A DNA stretch of 23,760 nt, taken from positions 1-23,760 of the forward strand of contig DHPR01000038.1 in NCBI GenBank assembly GCA_002410925.1, in the 5' to 3' direction. Each line of letters begins with the position of its first letter. Position 1 is the stretch's first letter. The notes below the pieces were generated by a model. That model saw nothing but the letters and a program-made list of their open reading frames with translations, ran no database searches and was not told where the DNA came from. Positions 15,111 through 22,912 of the stretch are shown here, piece after piece. The translations under genes and the position numbers were made by a program. The stretch comes from UBA5359 sp002410925 [NCBI: bacterium UBP13_UBA5359]. Its GTDB lineage: Bacteria > UBP13 > UBA5359.

Positions 15111-15135
15111 TTGGAGCGGCAGATTGCTCCAAGCG
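15111..15135 (+). promoter_or_regulatory. Stable hairpin upstream of rpsM
   Basis: TTGGAGC (15111-15117) pairs perfectly with GCTCCAA (15126-15132) around an 8-base loop. With a one-base bulge (15133) the stem gains CG (15109-15110) and CG (15134-15135). It ends a few bases before the rpsM binding site GGGGGTG (15142-15148). CTGTT/AACAG and GTCTG/CAGAC repeats occur earlier in the same spacer (about 15074-15098). E. coli S4 represses its operon through a structure near rpsM; this may be a counterpart, but that is inference. Confidence 0.4.
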
Positions 15136-15155
15136 AATACAGGGGGTGTAAGAAT

Positions 15156-15527
15156 TTGGCAAGAATAGCGGGCGTTGATCTGCCAAGAGATAAGAGGGTG
15201 GATGTTGCTTTAACCTATATTTATGGTGTAGGCAAGACCACAAGTAATGCTATTATTACAAAATCCGGTGTAGAGGCATCTACCCGGGTAAGGGATCTTA
15301 CTGAAGAAGAGATTGGCCGTTTGCGGGAGATTCTTGATAAGGAGTATACGGTTGAGGGTGATCTCAGGCGCGAAGTTACCATGAATATAAAGCGTCTGAT
15401 CGATATCGGTTCATATAGAGGATTGCGTCATCGTCGCGGTCTTCCCGTTCACGGGCAGCGAACAAGCACCAATGCCAGGACACGCAAAGGTCCGAGACGT
15501 ACGGTGGGAATCAGAAGAAAGAAATAA
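15156..15527 (+). CDS. rpsM: 30S ribosomal protein S13
   Basis: The 123-residue S13 of the 30S head contacts P-site tRNA and bridges to the 50S. The start is TTG 15156 ([24 protein letters not shown]), after GGGGGTG; an ATG in frame at 15111 would add 15 unrelated residues and overlaps the hairpin. The helix-two-turn-helix region with [32 protein letters not shown] and the basic tail [15 protein letters not shown] are conserved. A 94-base spacer follows. Confidence 0.97.
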   Translation: MARIAGVDLPRDKRVDVALTYIYGVGKTTSNAIITKSGVEASTRVRDLTEEEIGRLREILDKEYTVEGDLRREVTMNIKRLIDIGSYRGLRHRRGLPVHGQRTSTNARTRKGPRRTVGIRRKK

Positions 15528-15621
15528 TTTTAGTGCACAGCTGGTTTCAACATCGGCTGTAACTTTGCGTGTCGGGGAATAGCTTAAAGCATGAACCCGT
15601 GTTAAGATAGGAGGTTTAAAG

Positions 15622-16017
15622 TTGGCGAGGAGAACAGGAACCCAAAAGGTAAAAAAGAGGGAACGTAAGAATATTCTGGAAGGTATGGCACATATCCATT
15701 CCACCTTTAATAACACACTGGTAACGATTACGGATACGCATGGCGCTGTAATTTCATGGGCCAGTGCAGGCGGTATGGGATTCAAAGGATCGCGAAAAGG
15801 CACTCCTTTTGCCGCCCAGACTGCTGCTGAATCCGTAGCTAAAAAAGCTATGGAGCACGGCATGCGCCAGGTAGAGGTCTACGTTAAGGGACCTGGTGCA
15901 GGGCGCGAAGCGGCTATTAGATCCCTTCAGGCTGCAGGTTTGAACGTCAGCCTTATTAAAGACGTTACGCCGATACCCCATAACGGTTGTCGGCCACCTA
16001 AAAGAAGAAGAGTTTGA
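15622..16017 (+). CDS. rpsK: 30S ribosomal protein S11
   Basis: The 131-residue S11 lies on the 30S platform near the mRNA exit. [18 protein letters not shown] (about 21-38), [21 protein letters not shown] and the terminal [15 protein letters not shown] are diagnostic. The start is TTG 15622, with TAGGAGG (GGAGG at 15610-15614) seven bases upstream. In the 94-base gap before it, ACAGC (15537-15541) and GCTGT (15556-15560) form only a weak hairpin. rpsD follows after 20 bases. Confidence 0.97.
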   Translation: MARRTGTQKVKKRERKNILEGMAHIHSTFNNTLVTITDTHGAVISWASAGGMGFKGSRKGTPFAAQTAAESVAKKAMEHGMRQVEVYVKGPGAGREAAIRSLQAAGLNVSLIKDVTPIPHNGCRPPKRRRV

Positions 16018-16037
16018 AAAGCAGGGGGTGAAGAAAT

Positions 16038-16667
16038 ATGGCACGTTATTCAGGACCGGTATGTAGATTATGTCGCCGCGAGGGCAATAAGCTCTTTTTG
16101 AAGGGCGAGCGGTGTTATATGGCTAAGTGTACCGTCGAGCGTCGTGCAGGCGCTCCGGGAGATAAGAAGAGGGCGGTGCGTTCCAAGTTTACGGAATACG
16201 GTATTCAGCTGAGAGAGAAGCAAAAAGTACGCCGCATTTACGGGGTTTTGGAGCGTCAGTTTCGCAATTATTTTGAAGACGCTGAGCGTATGAAGGGAGT
16301 TGCAGGTGAGAATCTGCTTTTCCTTCTGGAGCGAAGATTTGACAACATTATCTTCCGAATGGGTTTTGCCTCTTCCAGGCGAGAGGCCAGGCAATTGGTG
16401 CGTCATGGTCATTTTGCTGTGAATGGCAGTAAGGTGGATATCCCTTCTTATATTGTAAAGCCCGGCGATACAATTGAAGTCCGTGAAGGCAGCAGGGATA
16501 TGGAAGAGATCAAGGCATCTGTTGAGTCGGCTGCGCAGAGACAGATTCCCACCTGGCTGGAGCTTAATGCTGAGGAGATGAAGGGCAAGGTTGTCAGAAA
16601 CCCTGTTCGCGAAGATATTGATGTTCCTATTCAGGAGCAGTTGATTGTTGAGTTCTACTCCAGATAA
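16038..16667 (+). CDS. rpsD: 30S ribosomal protein S4, zinc-ribbon form
   Basis: The 209-residue S4 initiates 30S assembly. An N-terminal zinc site is formed by C9, C12, C26 and C31. The S4 RNA-binding domain follows ([34 protein letters not shown], about 95-128), and the product ends [12 protein letters not shown] 16038 follows AGGGGGTG. Its presence in the alpha block, unlike the separate rpsD of Bacillus, fits the Clostridial arrangement. S4 is the usual autoregulator of this block. Confidence 0.97.
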   Translation: MARYSGPVCRLCRREGNKLFLKGERCYMAKCTVERRAGAPGDKKRAVRSKFTEYGIQLREKQKVRRIYGVLERQFRNYFEDAERMKGVAGENLLFLLERRFDNIIFRMGFASSRREARQLVRHGHFAVNGSKVDIPSYIVKPGDTIEVREGSRDMEEIKASVESAAQRQIPTWLELNAEEMKGKVVRNPVREDIDVPIQEQLIVEFYSR

Positions 16668-16700
16668 AGCTCTGACTGGTTTGACAAAGGGGAGGTACAT

Positions 16701-17639
16701 ATGGCTGAAATAATGGCCAAGATAGAGTGTCTGATATCTGATGAAAGATATATGAAACTGATAATCGAGCCGCTGGAGCGCGGATTTGGTAACACTATAG
16801 GAAATGCCTTGCGTCGTACATTGATGTCTTCGCTTCCCGGAGCAGCAATCACGGCCATAAAAATAGAGGGTGTTTTACATGAGTTCTCAACCTTACCGGG
16901 TGTTGCCGAAGATGTAACCGAGATAGTTCTTAATATGAAGGAGCTGGCTGTCAAACTGAGTGGTGATGAGCCTAAATCCATGCGTATTGAGGCTGAAGGG
17001 GTAGGCGAAGTTAAAGCTTCCGATATAATTGTGCCGGCGGAAGTCGAGATATGTAATCCCGATTTACATATAGCTGAATTGACGGAGAAGAATGCTCGTC
17101 TCTTTATGGATATAATCGTTGAGCGCGGCGCCGGCTATGTTCCGGCTGAGAAACATCGTCGTTTCGGGCATCAGGTAGGCGTAATTCCTATTGACTCCAT
17201 CTTCACGCCGGTACAAAGGATGAATTACATAGTTGAGGATACCCGTGTAGGCCAGGTAACCGATTACGATAAGCTGATATTGGAAGTCTGGACAAATGGT
17301 TGCCTCAAGCCGGAAGAAGCAATGGGTTTTGCCGCCAGACTGTTGCATGATCACCTAAGGCTCTTCTTTGATTTCTCTGGTGTTACACTTGAGAGCACGG
17401 AATCGAAGGAGGTCGAAACTGAGAGCAATAAGATTAAGGAGCTTACTCTTGAGGAGCTCGGTCTCTCTGTCAGGCCTTATAATTGCCTTAAGAGAGCAGG
17501 CATAAATACTGTAGAAGAATTGCTGACCAAAACTGATAGCGAAATAACCGGCGTTAGAAATTTTGGCAAGAAATCGCTTGAAGAGATAAAAGAGAAGCTG
17601 GCCGAACACGGATTGGCGTTAAAGGAATCGGCTGAGTAG
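16701..17639 (+). CDS. rpoA: RNA polymerase alpha subunit
   Basis: The 312-residue alpha subunit dimerises to nucleate RNA polymerase. The N-terminal domain has PLERGFGNTIGNALRRTLMSSLPG (about 23-46). A linker (about 230-245) leads to the C-terminal helix-hairpin-helix domain that binds UP elements and activators (LGLSVRPYNCLKRAGINTVEELL, then VRNFGKKSLEEIKEKL). ATG 16701 follows GGGGAGGT. rplQ begins 11 bases downstream. Confidence 0.98.
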   Translation: MAEIMAKIECLISDERYMKLIIEPLERGFGNTIGNALRRTLMSSLPGAAITAIKIEGVLHEFSTLPGVAEDVTEIVLNMKELAVKLSGDEPKSMRIEAEGVGEVKASDIIVPAEVEICNPDLHIAELTEKNARLFMDIIVERGAGYVPAEKHRRFGHQVGVIPIDSIFTPVQRMNYIVEDTRVGQVTDYDKLILEVWTNGCLKPEEAMGFAARLLHDHLRLFFDFSGVTLESTESKEVETESNKIKELTLEELGLSVRPYNCLKRAGINTVEELLTKTDSEITGVRNFGKKSLEEIKEKLAEHGLALKESAE

Positions 17640-17650
17640 GAGGTTGTTAA

Positions 17651-18001
17651 ATGAGACATAGAGTAGCCGGCAGAAAGCTGAACAGGCCGACAGATGAGCG
17701 CATTGCGCTATTCAGAAGCCTGGTAACCTCTCTGTTTAAATATGGAAAGATCAATACTACGGAGATGAAAGCCAAGGAGATAAGGCCAATCGCCGAGAAG
17801 CTGATAACTCTGGCCGGTAAAGATGATCTTCATGCCCGACGGCAGGTACTTGCTTACCTTTATGATAAAGAGATTGCCGGTAAGCTTTTCAGTGAGATTG
17901 GTCCGCGCTATAAGGATAGGCAGGGCGGATATACCCGTATTCTGAAAGTGGGATTCAGGCGCGGTGATGCTTCACCCATGGCGATAATAGAGCTGGTATA
18001 G
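17651..18001 (+). CDS. rplQ: 50S ribosomal protein L17
   Basis: The 116-residue L17 lies at the tunnel exit. It begins [24 protein letters not shown] and ends [24 protein letters not shown], both standard. ATG 17651 follows AGGAGG (17639-17644), which overlaps the rpoA stop. It is the last gene of the superoperon; a likely terminator lies 45 bases downstream. Confidence 0.97.
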   Translation: MRHRVAGRKLNRPTDERIALFRSLVTSLFKYGKINTTEMKAKEIRPIAEKLITLAGKDDLHARRQVLAYLYDKEIAGKLFSEIGPRYKDRQGGYTRILKVGFRRGDASPMAIIELV

Positions 18002-18045
18002 CAGCGCAACGATCTTTGATGAGATTATTATGCCAAAAGCAGGCA

Positions 18046-18076
18046 GAGGGGACACAGGTTTTTCCGGTGTCCTCTT
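18046..18076 (+). terminator. Probable terminator after rplQ
   Basis: GAGGGGACAC (18046-18055) pairs with GTGTCCTCTT (18067-18076), ten pairs with two G-U. GG/CC closes a T5 loop (18057-18065) across an A-G mismatch. Only a weak T-rich tail (GTTATT) follows, so termination may be partial and allow read-through into truA. The remainder of the 154-base gap to 18155 shows no gene or clear promoter. Confidence 0.55.
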
Positions 18077-18155
18077 GTTATTGCTAGGAATAGGATAGGT
18101 TTTAAAGCCGATTCAATGATGGAAAACATATGACATTGAAAACTTAGGGGCTTGC

Positions 18156-18983
18156 ATGGAGATCTTAAAACCGATAATGGATAGCAAACAAACGGCAGCC
18201 GATTCTGCAGGGCGTAATCTGGCGGTGTTGCTGGAATATGACGGCACAGATTTTTGTGGCTATCAGTATCAGCCGCGAGTGCGAACCATCCAGGGAGAGC
18301 TGGAGAAGGCATTGAAATGCTTATTCAGCCATTCTTTACGGGTAAGTGCTTCCGGCAGAACCGATGCCGGAGTACATGCGCTGGGTCAGGTAGCGGGCTT
18401 CATATTGGAGCATGATATCCGGTTGGAACGATTACCGTTTGCATTAAACAGCGTTCTTCCTCGAGATATTGTTGTTAAGTGTGCGGCAGAGGCGGAGAGC
18501 TCGTTTCATCCTCGTTACTCAGCCATTGGCAAGATTTATCGTTACTGCATAATAAACCGGGCGCAACCTTCGGCCTTGCTACGAAATTATGCAACATTTA
18601 TTCCCTATAAGCTTGATATCGATGCTATGAAAAGTGCTTGCGGTTATCTTGTCGGTGAGCGTAATTTTGCTTCTATGATGTCTTCCGGCAGCCCGGTCAA
18701 GAGTACTGTGCGTAATCTAAGACGCCTGGAGGTGAAACTTCAGAGCGATGGGCTGCTGATATTTACAGCCGAGGCAAATGGCTTTCTTTATCAGATGGTA
18801 AGAAATATTATCGGAACCTTGATAGATGTAGGACGAGGAAGGCTACTTCCAGAAGATATAGCGCATATTCTGGAGGCTGAAGACCGTAAGGCGGCGGGCC
18901 CGGCCGTACCACCGCAGGGGCTCTATCTGCAGCAGGTCATATATCCTGAAAAGATAATAAGGTGGTGCAAGGATAATGCGTAA
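18156..18983 (+). CDS. truA: tRNA pseudouridine synthase A
   Basis: It converts uridines 38-40 of the tRNA anticodon stem-loop to pseudouridine. The motif GRTDAGVHALGQ holds the catalytic Asp (D70). YDGTDFCGYQYQP (28-40) and MVRNIIGTLIDVGRG near the C-terminus are typical. At 275 residues it is somewhat long: the first 20 residues precede the conserved fold and may mean a later start, but ATG 18177 has no binding site and 18156 has AGGGG. The last eight bases overlap the alkaline phosphatase gene. truA commonly follows rplQ in Bacillota, often after ECF transporter genes that are missing here. Confidence 0.95.
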   Translation: MEILKPIMDSKQTAADSAGRNLAVLLEYDGTDFCGYQYQPRVRTIQGELEKALKCLFSHSLRVSASGRTDAGVHALGQVAGFILEHDIRLERLPFALNSVLPRDIVVKCAAEAESSFHPRYSAIGKIYRYCIINRAQPSALLRNYATFIPYKLDIDAMKSACGYLVGERNFASMMSSGSPVKSTVRNLRRLEVKLQSDGLLIFTAEANGFLYQMVRNIIGTLIDVGRGRLLPEDIAHILEAEDRKAAGPAVPPQGLYLQQVIYPEKIIRWCKDNA

Positions 18984-20160
18984 AAGATTAATCCTGCTTA
19001 TCATAGTTAGTTGCTGTATTATGCTATGGATATTTCAGCCTAACATTTGTACCAGGCTACTTCCGGTCAAAGCCGGTGAATTATCCGCTTCAAAGCCGGA
19101 TGAGGCCATCAGGCTGCCACGGCATCTGCCACGTGGAATTATTCTGATGATTGGTGACGGCATGGGCTTTGAGCATATCAAGGCAACTAGTCTCAGCCTG
19201 AAGAAGGATAAGCTGGAAATGGAGAAAATGCCGGTCAGCGGCAGCTTGACAACATGTTCGTATGGCGGCACAGTTACCGATTCAGCTGCTGCTGCCACAG
19301 CTCTGGCTACCGGTGTGAAGACTCGTAATGGATATTTGGGAATCTCTTCCAAAGGAATATTACTGGAAAACGTATCTGAAGTAGCTTCTCGAACCGGCAG
19401 GCGTGTAGGTCTGATCACTACCGTAACCCTTACTCATGCCACCCCTGCGGCCTTTGCAGTTCATCTCCATGCACGTAAAGATGAGGCTTCCATTGCAACA
19501 GCCATGATACTTAAGCGGCTAGATCTGATATGGGGCGGAGGCTACGGCTTTTTTATTCCTGAATCTCTTTCCGGTAGTTTTCGCAAGGATAATACGGATG
19601 TAATTAAGCTGGCAAAGAATAATGGATATCAATTGATAAGAAACAGATCTGAAATGGCGCAGATTACGTCTCTGCCCTCGCTGGGGCTCTTCAACAGAGG
19701 CGCATTGAATGGCAACAAGAAGGAGCCGGATCTGGCTGAAATGACGGTTAAAGCTGCCGGCTTGCTTGCTAAAGATAACAGAGGCTTTTTTTTGATGGTG
19801 GAGGGAGGAAAGATAGATTGGGCTGCACATGCTCATGACTTGCCGGGAGTGATCAAGGAAACAGCATCCTTTGACAAAGCCGTATCTGAAGCAGTGCGCT
19901 TTGCAGAGGCACGGGGTGACGTTATGGTATTGGTCGTTGCCGATCATGAGACCGGAGGGTTGGAGCTTCTGGATAAGAATGGTGCAATATCGACTGTTTG
20001 GACTACTTTTGGCCACACGGACAGAGATGTTCCTCTTTATGGCTATGGCCCGGGTGCAGAAATGTTTGCTGGAAAGCATGATAACACATATATCGGCCGT
20101 ATGCTGATTCAGTATTTTACAACTGTCGAGAAGTATACTAAAATTCTACTGAGTGCTTGA
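18976..20160 (+). CDS. Alkaline phosphatase, exported or membrane-anchored
   Basis: A 394-residue phosphomonoesterase of the PhoA family that should act outside the cytoplasmic membrane. Residues 5-20 are a strongly hydrophobic segment after a basic start, a signal peptide or anchor. The active site is complete: D61 (MIGDGMG), TDS with nucleophile S103 (TDSAAAATALATG), H154/T156 (THATPAAF), E276 (VEGGKIDW), D281 and H285, D323/H324 (VADHETGG) and H347 (FGHTD). It overlaps truA by eight bases and is followed 18 bases later by a sugar kinase, so it may be expressed with both. No Pho box was recognised. Substrate unknown. Confidence 0.93.
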   Translation: MRKRLILLIIVSCCIMLWIFQPNICTRLLPVKAGELSASKPDEAIRLPRHLPRGIILMIGDGMGFEHIKATSLSLKKDKLEMEKMPVSGSLTTCSYGGTVTDSAAAATALATGVKTRNGYLGISSKGILLENVSEVASRTGRRVGLITTVTLTHATPAAFAVHLHARKDEASIATAMILKRLDLIWGGGYGFFIPESLSGSFRKDNTDVIKLAKNNGYQLIRNRSEMAQITSLPSLGLFNRGALNGNKKEPDLAEMTVKAAGLLAKDNRGFFLMVEGGKIDWAAHAHDLPGVIKETASFDKAVSEAVRFAEARGDVMVLVVADHETGGLELLDKNGAISTVWTTFGHTDRDVPLYGYGPGAEMFAGKHDNTYIGRMLIQYFTTVEKYTKILLSA

Positions 20161-20178
20161 TGAGTTATGGAGGTAATG

Positions 20179-21648
20179 ATGCGATATCTTGCTTTTGATC
20201 TTGGCGCTGAAAGCGGCAGGGCAATAGTTGGAACGGTGGAGAACGGCAGGCTCTTACTGGAAGAGGTATACCGTTTCCAAAACAGGCCATTGCTGGTACA
20301 AGGGCATCTTCACTGGGATGTATACCGCCTCTTTGAGGAGTTGAAATTTGGTCTTCAGGCAGCTACGGCAAAATACAAGGATATAGTGAGCCTGGCCATA
20401 GATACTTGGGGTGTGGATTTCGGCCTGCTTACGGAGGGCGGCGTTCTGATTGGGTTGCCCATGATGTATCGCGATCCCATAACCGAGGGTATTCCGGAAG
20501 AGGTCTACAATCTGATATCTCGTGAAGAGCTCTATCGCATATCGGGTTTACAGACCATGCGTTTTGATACGCTCTTTCAACTATATGCCCTGGAAAAGCG
20601 ATCTCCCGGGTATCTTAAAATTGCTCGCAGCCTATTATTTATGCCCAATCTTTTGGGTTATCTCTTTACCGGCCGGGGTGCAGCCGATCTTTCCATCGCC
20701 TCTACCAGTCATTTTTATAATCCGTCGCTTCATCGATGGGAGACCGATCTTTTGAAACGGTTGGGATTGCCGGCTGATATCCTTCCAGGCCTGGTCTATC
20801 CCGGGACTATTATCGGTCCTCTTCTTGAAGAGATTGCCAAGGAGTGCAATGCCTCCGGTATGGAGCTGATATGTGTTTGCTCTCATGATACCGCCAGCGC
20901 CGTGGTCTCTGTACCGGCGCAAGATGAGCGCTGGGCATATATCAGCAGCGGCACATGGTCATTAATGGGAGCTGAATTGGAGAGGCCCCTGATAAGTGAT
21001 GAGGGGATGAAAGAAGACTTTACCAACGAAGTAGGCTATGGAGGAAGTATACGTTATCTTAAGAATATAGTCGGATTGTGGTTGTTGCAAGGTATCAGGC
21101 GTTCGCTTGGGAGCAGAGGAATTCAGATATCCTACTCCGAGATGGTGGAAGCGGCTGAAAGGGCGGTTCCCTTACAAGCTCTTATCGATGTCGATGATCC
21201 CGATTTCATGAATGTGGGCGATATGATGGATAAGGTAGATGCCTTCTGCCGCAGAACGGGGCAGGCTCTTCCTGAGGGAGCGGGGGGGTATGCCAGATGC
21301 GTATTGGAGAGCCTGGCTCTCAGATATCGTGAGGTTATGTCCCTGTTGAAAAAGCTTACCGGAACGGATTATGATACTCTGCATATCGTAGGAGGCGGTT
21401 CCAAGAACGTCATGCTTGATTCCTTTACTGCTTCAGCCTGCGACGTACGGGTACTGGCAGGACCGGATGAGGCTACTGCAGCCGGCAATATACTGACCCA
21501 GGCAATAACCCGGGGAGAGATAGCTTCTCTGGCAAATGCGCGGGAGGTAGTCGGTAATTCCTTTGATCTGATAGAGTATCTGCCGCAGAATCCGAAAATC
21601 TGGGACAGAGCCTATGAGAAATACAGAATATTAAGGGAGAGGATTTAA
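20179..21648 (+). CDS. rhaB: Rhamnulokinase-type FGGY sugar kinase
   Basis: A cytoplasmic ATP-dependent sugar kinase. From ATG 20179 it is 489 residues, the usual RhaB length, with GGAGGT (20169-20174) five bases upstream; ATG 20167 overlaps that site. FDLGAESGR (about 6-14) is the phosphate-1 motif, DTWGVDFG is at 75-82, the probable catalytic base is D237 (CSHDTASAV), SSGTWSLMG is at about 256-264 and GGGSKN at 405-410. ITNE-like DFTNEVGYGG and LKNIVGLWLLQ match rhamnulokinases best, giving L-rhamnulose 1-phosphate as the expected product. No rhaA or rhaD is nearby, so another ketose is possible. Confidence 0.85.
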   Translation: MRYLAFDLGAESGRAIVGTVENGRLLLEEVYRFQNRPLLVQGHLHWDVYRLFEELKFGLQAATAKYKDIVSLAIDTWGVDFGLLTEGGVLIGLPMMYRDPITEGIPEEVYNLISREELYRISGLQTMRFDTLFQLYALEKRSPGYLKIARSLLFMPNLLGYLFTGRGAADLSIASTSHFYNPSLHRWETDLLKRLGLPADILPGLVYPGTIIGPLLEEIAKECNASGMELICVCSHDTASAVVSVPAQDERWAYISSGTWSLMGAELERPLISDEGMKEDFTNEVGYGGSIRYLKNIVGLWLLQGIRRSLGSRGIQISYSEMVEAAERAVPLQALIDVDDPDFMNVGDMMDKVDAFCRRTGQALPEGAGGYARCVLESLALRYREVMSLLKKLTGTDYDTLHIVGGGSKNVMLDSFTASACDVRVLAGPDEATAAGNILTQAITRGEIASLANAREVVGNSFDLIEYLPQNPKIWDRAYEKYRILRERI

Positions 21649-21649
21649 A

Positions 21650-22411
21650 TTGAAGAGGGAGCAAATAGCAGCGCAGCTGTACACCATTAGGGATTATCTT
21701 AAGACACCATCGGATATTGCTGCCAGCCTGAAAAGAGTCAGAGATATCGGATATCAGGCGGTGCAGATATCGGGAATGGGGCCGATAGAGCCGGCGGAAT
21801 TGAAAAAAATAACCGATGACCTGGGATTAAAGATCTGTAACACCCATATAGGTTACCAGAGAATGGAAGAGGATCTGGCCGGCGTTATTGAAGAGCATCG
21901 AATTTACGGGTGTCGTTATATAGGTATCGGCGGTTTGCCGGTTGAATATCGTAATGCAGACGGCTATCACCGCTTTGCCGTAGCCGCTTCAAAGATTGCC
22001 GCTGCTTTAGCGGCCGAGGGGTTTATCTTTATTTATCATAACCACAGCTTTGAACTGGAGCGATATGGAGAGAGAACGGGATTGCAGATACTCTATGAAG
22101 ATAGCGATCCGACCGTCTTTATGGCCGAAATAGATGTTCACTGGATACAACGTGGCGGTGCCGATCCGGCCGCTTGGATTCGATATCTGTCCGGCAGGGT
22201 CCCGACCGTTCACCTTAAAGATATGGCGATTCTGGATAACGCCCCGATCATGGCGGAAGTCGGAGAAGGCAACCTCAACTGGGAGGCTATTCTTTCTGCT
22301 TGCGAAGATGCAGGGGTGGAATGGTATATCGTGGAGCAGGATGAGGATTTTAAGGAAGATCCCTTTGCAAGCTTAAAAACCAGCTACCAGAATCTTCTGC
22401 GTATGAGCTGA
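21650..22411 (+). CDS. Sugar phosphate isomerase/epimerase-like TIM-barrel protein
   Basis: A 253-residue protein of the xylose-isomerase-like TIM-barrel superfamily (IolE/IolI/YcjR relatives). Likely metal and acid/base residues are in YHNHSFELE (129-137), EIDVHWIQRGG (160-170), VHLKDM (187-192) and GEGNLNW (205-211), plus E229 near the end. The start is TTG 21650, after GGGAGAGG (about 21634-21641). It lies one base after the rhaB stop, so the two should be co-translated and probably act on the same sugar. The exact substrate cannot be read from the sequence. Confidence 0.85.
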   Translation: MKREQIAAQLYTIRDYLKTPSDIAASLKRVRDIGYQAVQISGMGPIEPAELKKITDDLGLKICNTHIGYQRMEEDLAGVIEEHRIYGCRYIGIGGLPVEYRNADGYHRFAVAASKIAAALAAEGFIFIYHNHSFELERYGERTGLQILYEDSDPTVFMAEIDVHWIQRGGADPAAWIRYLSGRVPTVHLKDMAILDNAPIMAEVGEGNLNWEAILSACEDAGVEWYIVEQDEDFKEDPFASLKTSYQNLLRMS

Positions 22412-22433
22412 AAGATAGAATAGTAAAAGCCAT

Positions 22434-22472
22434 GAAAGGGCTGTCCTCCCTGCCAGGGAGGACAGCCCTTTC
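22434..22472. terminator. Bidirectional terminator hairpin between convergent genes
   Basis: Bases 22434-22451 and 22455-22472 form a perfect 18-bp stem around a GCC loop, beginning GAAAGGGCTGTCC. It lies between the + strand isomerase stop (22411) and the minus-strand groES stop (22499), where both transcripts need to end. Flanking T-runs are short on both sides. Confidence 0.85.
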
Positions 22473-22498
22473 CAGTTAAAGGTTATCGAGCAGAGCAT

Positions 22499-22780
22499 TT
22501 ATCTGATAGCCAGGACATCACACTCACGCATAATGAGGTACTCTTCTTCCTCCACTTTAACTTCAGTGCCGCTGTATTTGGCGTAGATAACGATATCGCC
22601 GATCTCTATTTCCATTGGACCCCGCTTCCCGTTCTCCAGTAGCTGACCGCTGCCTACAGCAACAACTTCACCCTCCTGCGGCCTCTCTCTGGCTGTATCG
22701 GGCAGGACAATGCCGCTGACGGTCATCGCCTTCGCCTTCGCCGGTTTAACTACGATGTGATCTCCCAAAGGTTGAATCAT
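22499..22780 (-). CDS. groES: Co-chaperonin GroES (Hsp10), solitary
   Basis: A 93-residue lid protein for the GroEL chamber in the cytoplasm. It begins MIQPLGDHIVVKP, carries a mobile-loop region with TVSGIVLPDTARERPQEGEVVAVG (about 21-44) and ends EYLIMRECDVLAIR. The start is the ATG at 22780-22778, with GGGAGGTG eight to ten bases upstream on the minus strand; earlier in-frame starts would run through the divergent intergenic region. groEL normally follows groES, but here the perfect hairpin and a convergent gene follow instead. No CIRCE (TTAGCACTC-N9-GAGTGCTAA) is seen upstream. Confidence 0.95.
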   Translation of the reverse strand: MIQPLGDHIVVKPAKAKAMTVSGIVLPDTARERPQEGEVVAVGSGQLLENGKRGPMEIEIGDIVIYAKYSGTEVKVEEEEYLIMRECDVLAIR

Positions 22781-22818
22781 TGAGCTTACACCTCCCAGGA
22801 TTCCAAACCTACAAATGC

Positions 22819-22848
22819 AGCTTAATATTGAATTATCAGCATTAAGCT
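22819..22848. promoter_or_regulatory. Inverted repeat in the groES / glycosyltransferase divergent region
   Basis: AGCTTAAT (22819-22826) and ATTAAGCT (22841-22848) form an 8-bp inverted repeat with a 14-base spacer. On the minus strand GATAAT (22838-22833) inside the repeat would suit a groES -10, but the -35 match is poor. An A/T run (22856-22865) lies upstream of it. This could be an operator; the assignment is weak. A further small inverted repeat, ATAGC-ATG-GCTAT, is at 22887-22899. Confidence 0.3.
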
Positions 22849-22912
22849 TGCCAAGTTTAAAAAAACGCTTGCTAGGGAATAAGGCTATAGCATGGCTATG
22901 CGTTAACGACAT

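Noticed and set aside
18976-19020. Lipobox (IVSC) making the alkaline phosphatase a lipoprotein
   Set aside because: The hydrophobic stretch before the cysteine is only about six residues and hydrophobicity continues well past it. A signal peptide or membrane anchor fits better.
22781-22912. CIRCE operator upstream of groES
   Set aside because: No TTAGCACTC or GAGTGCTAA-like half-sites were found on either strand.
22499-22912. 137-residue extended form of GroES
   Set aside because: The first 44 residues run through the divergent promoter region and lack family similarity, while the ATG at 22780 has a strong GGGAGGTG site.
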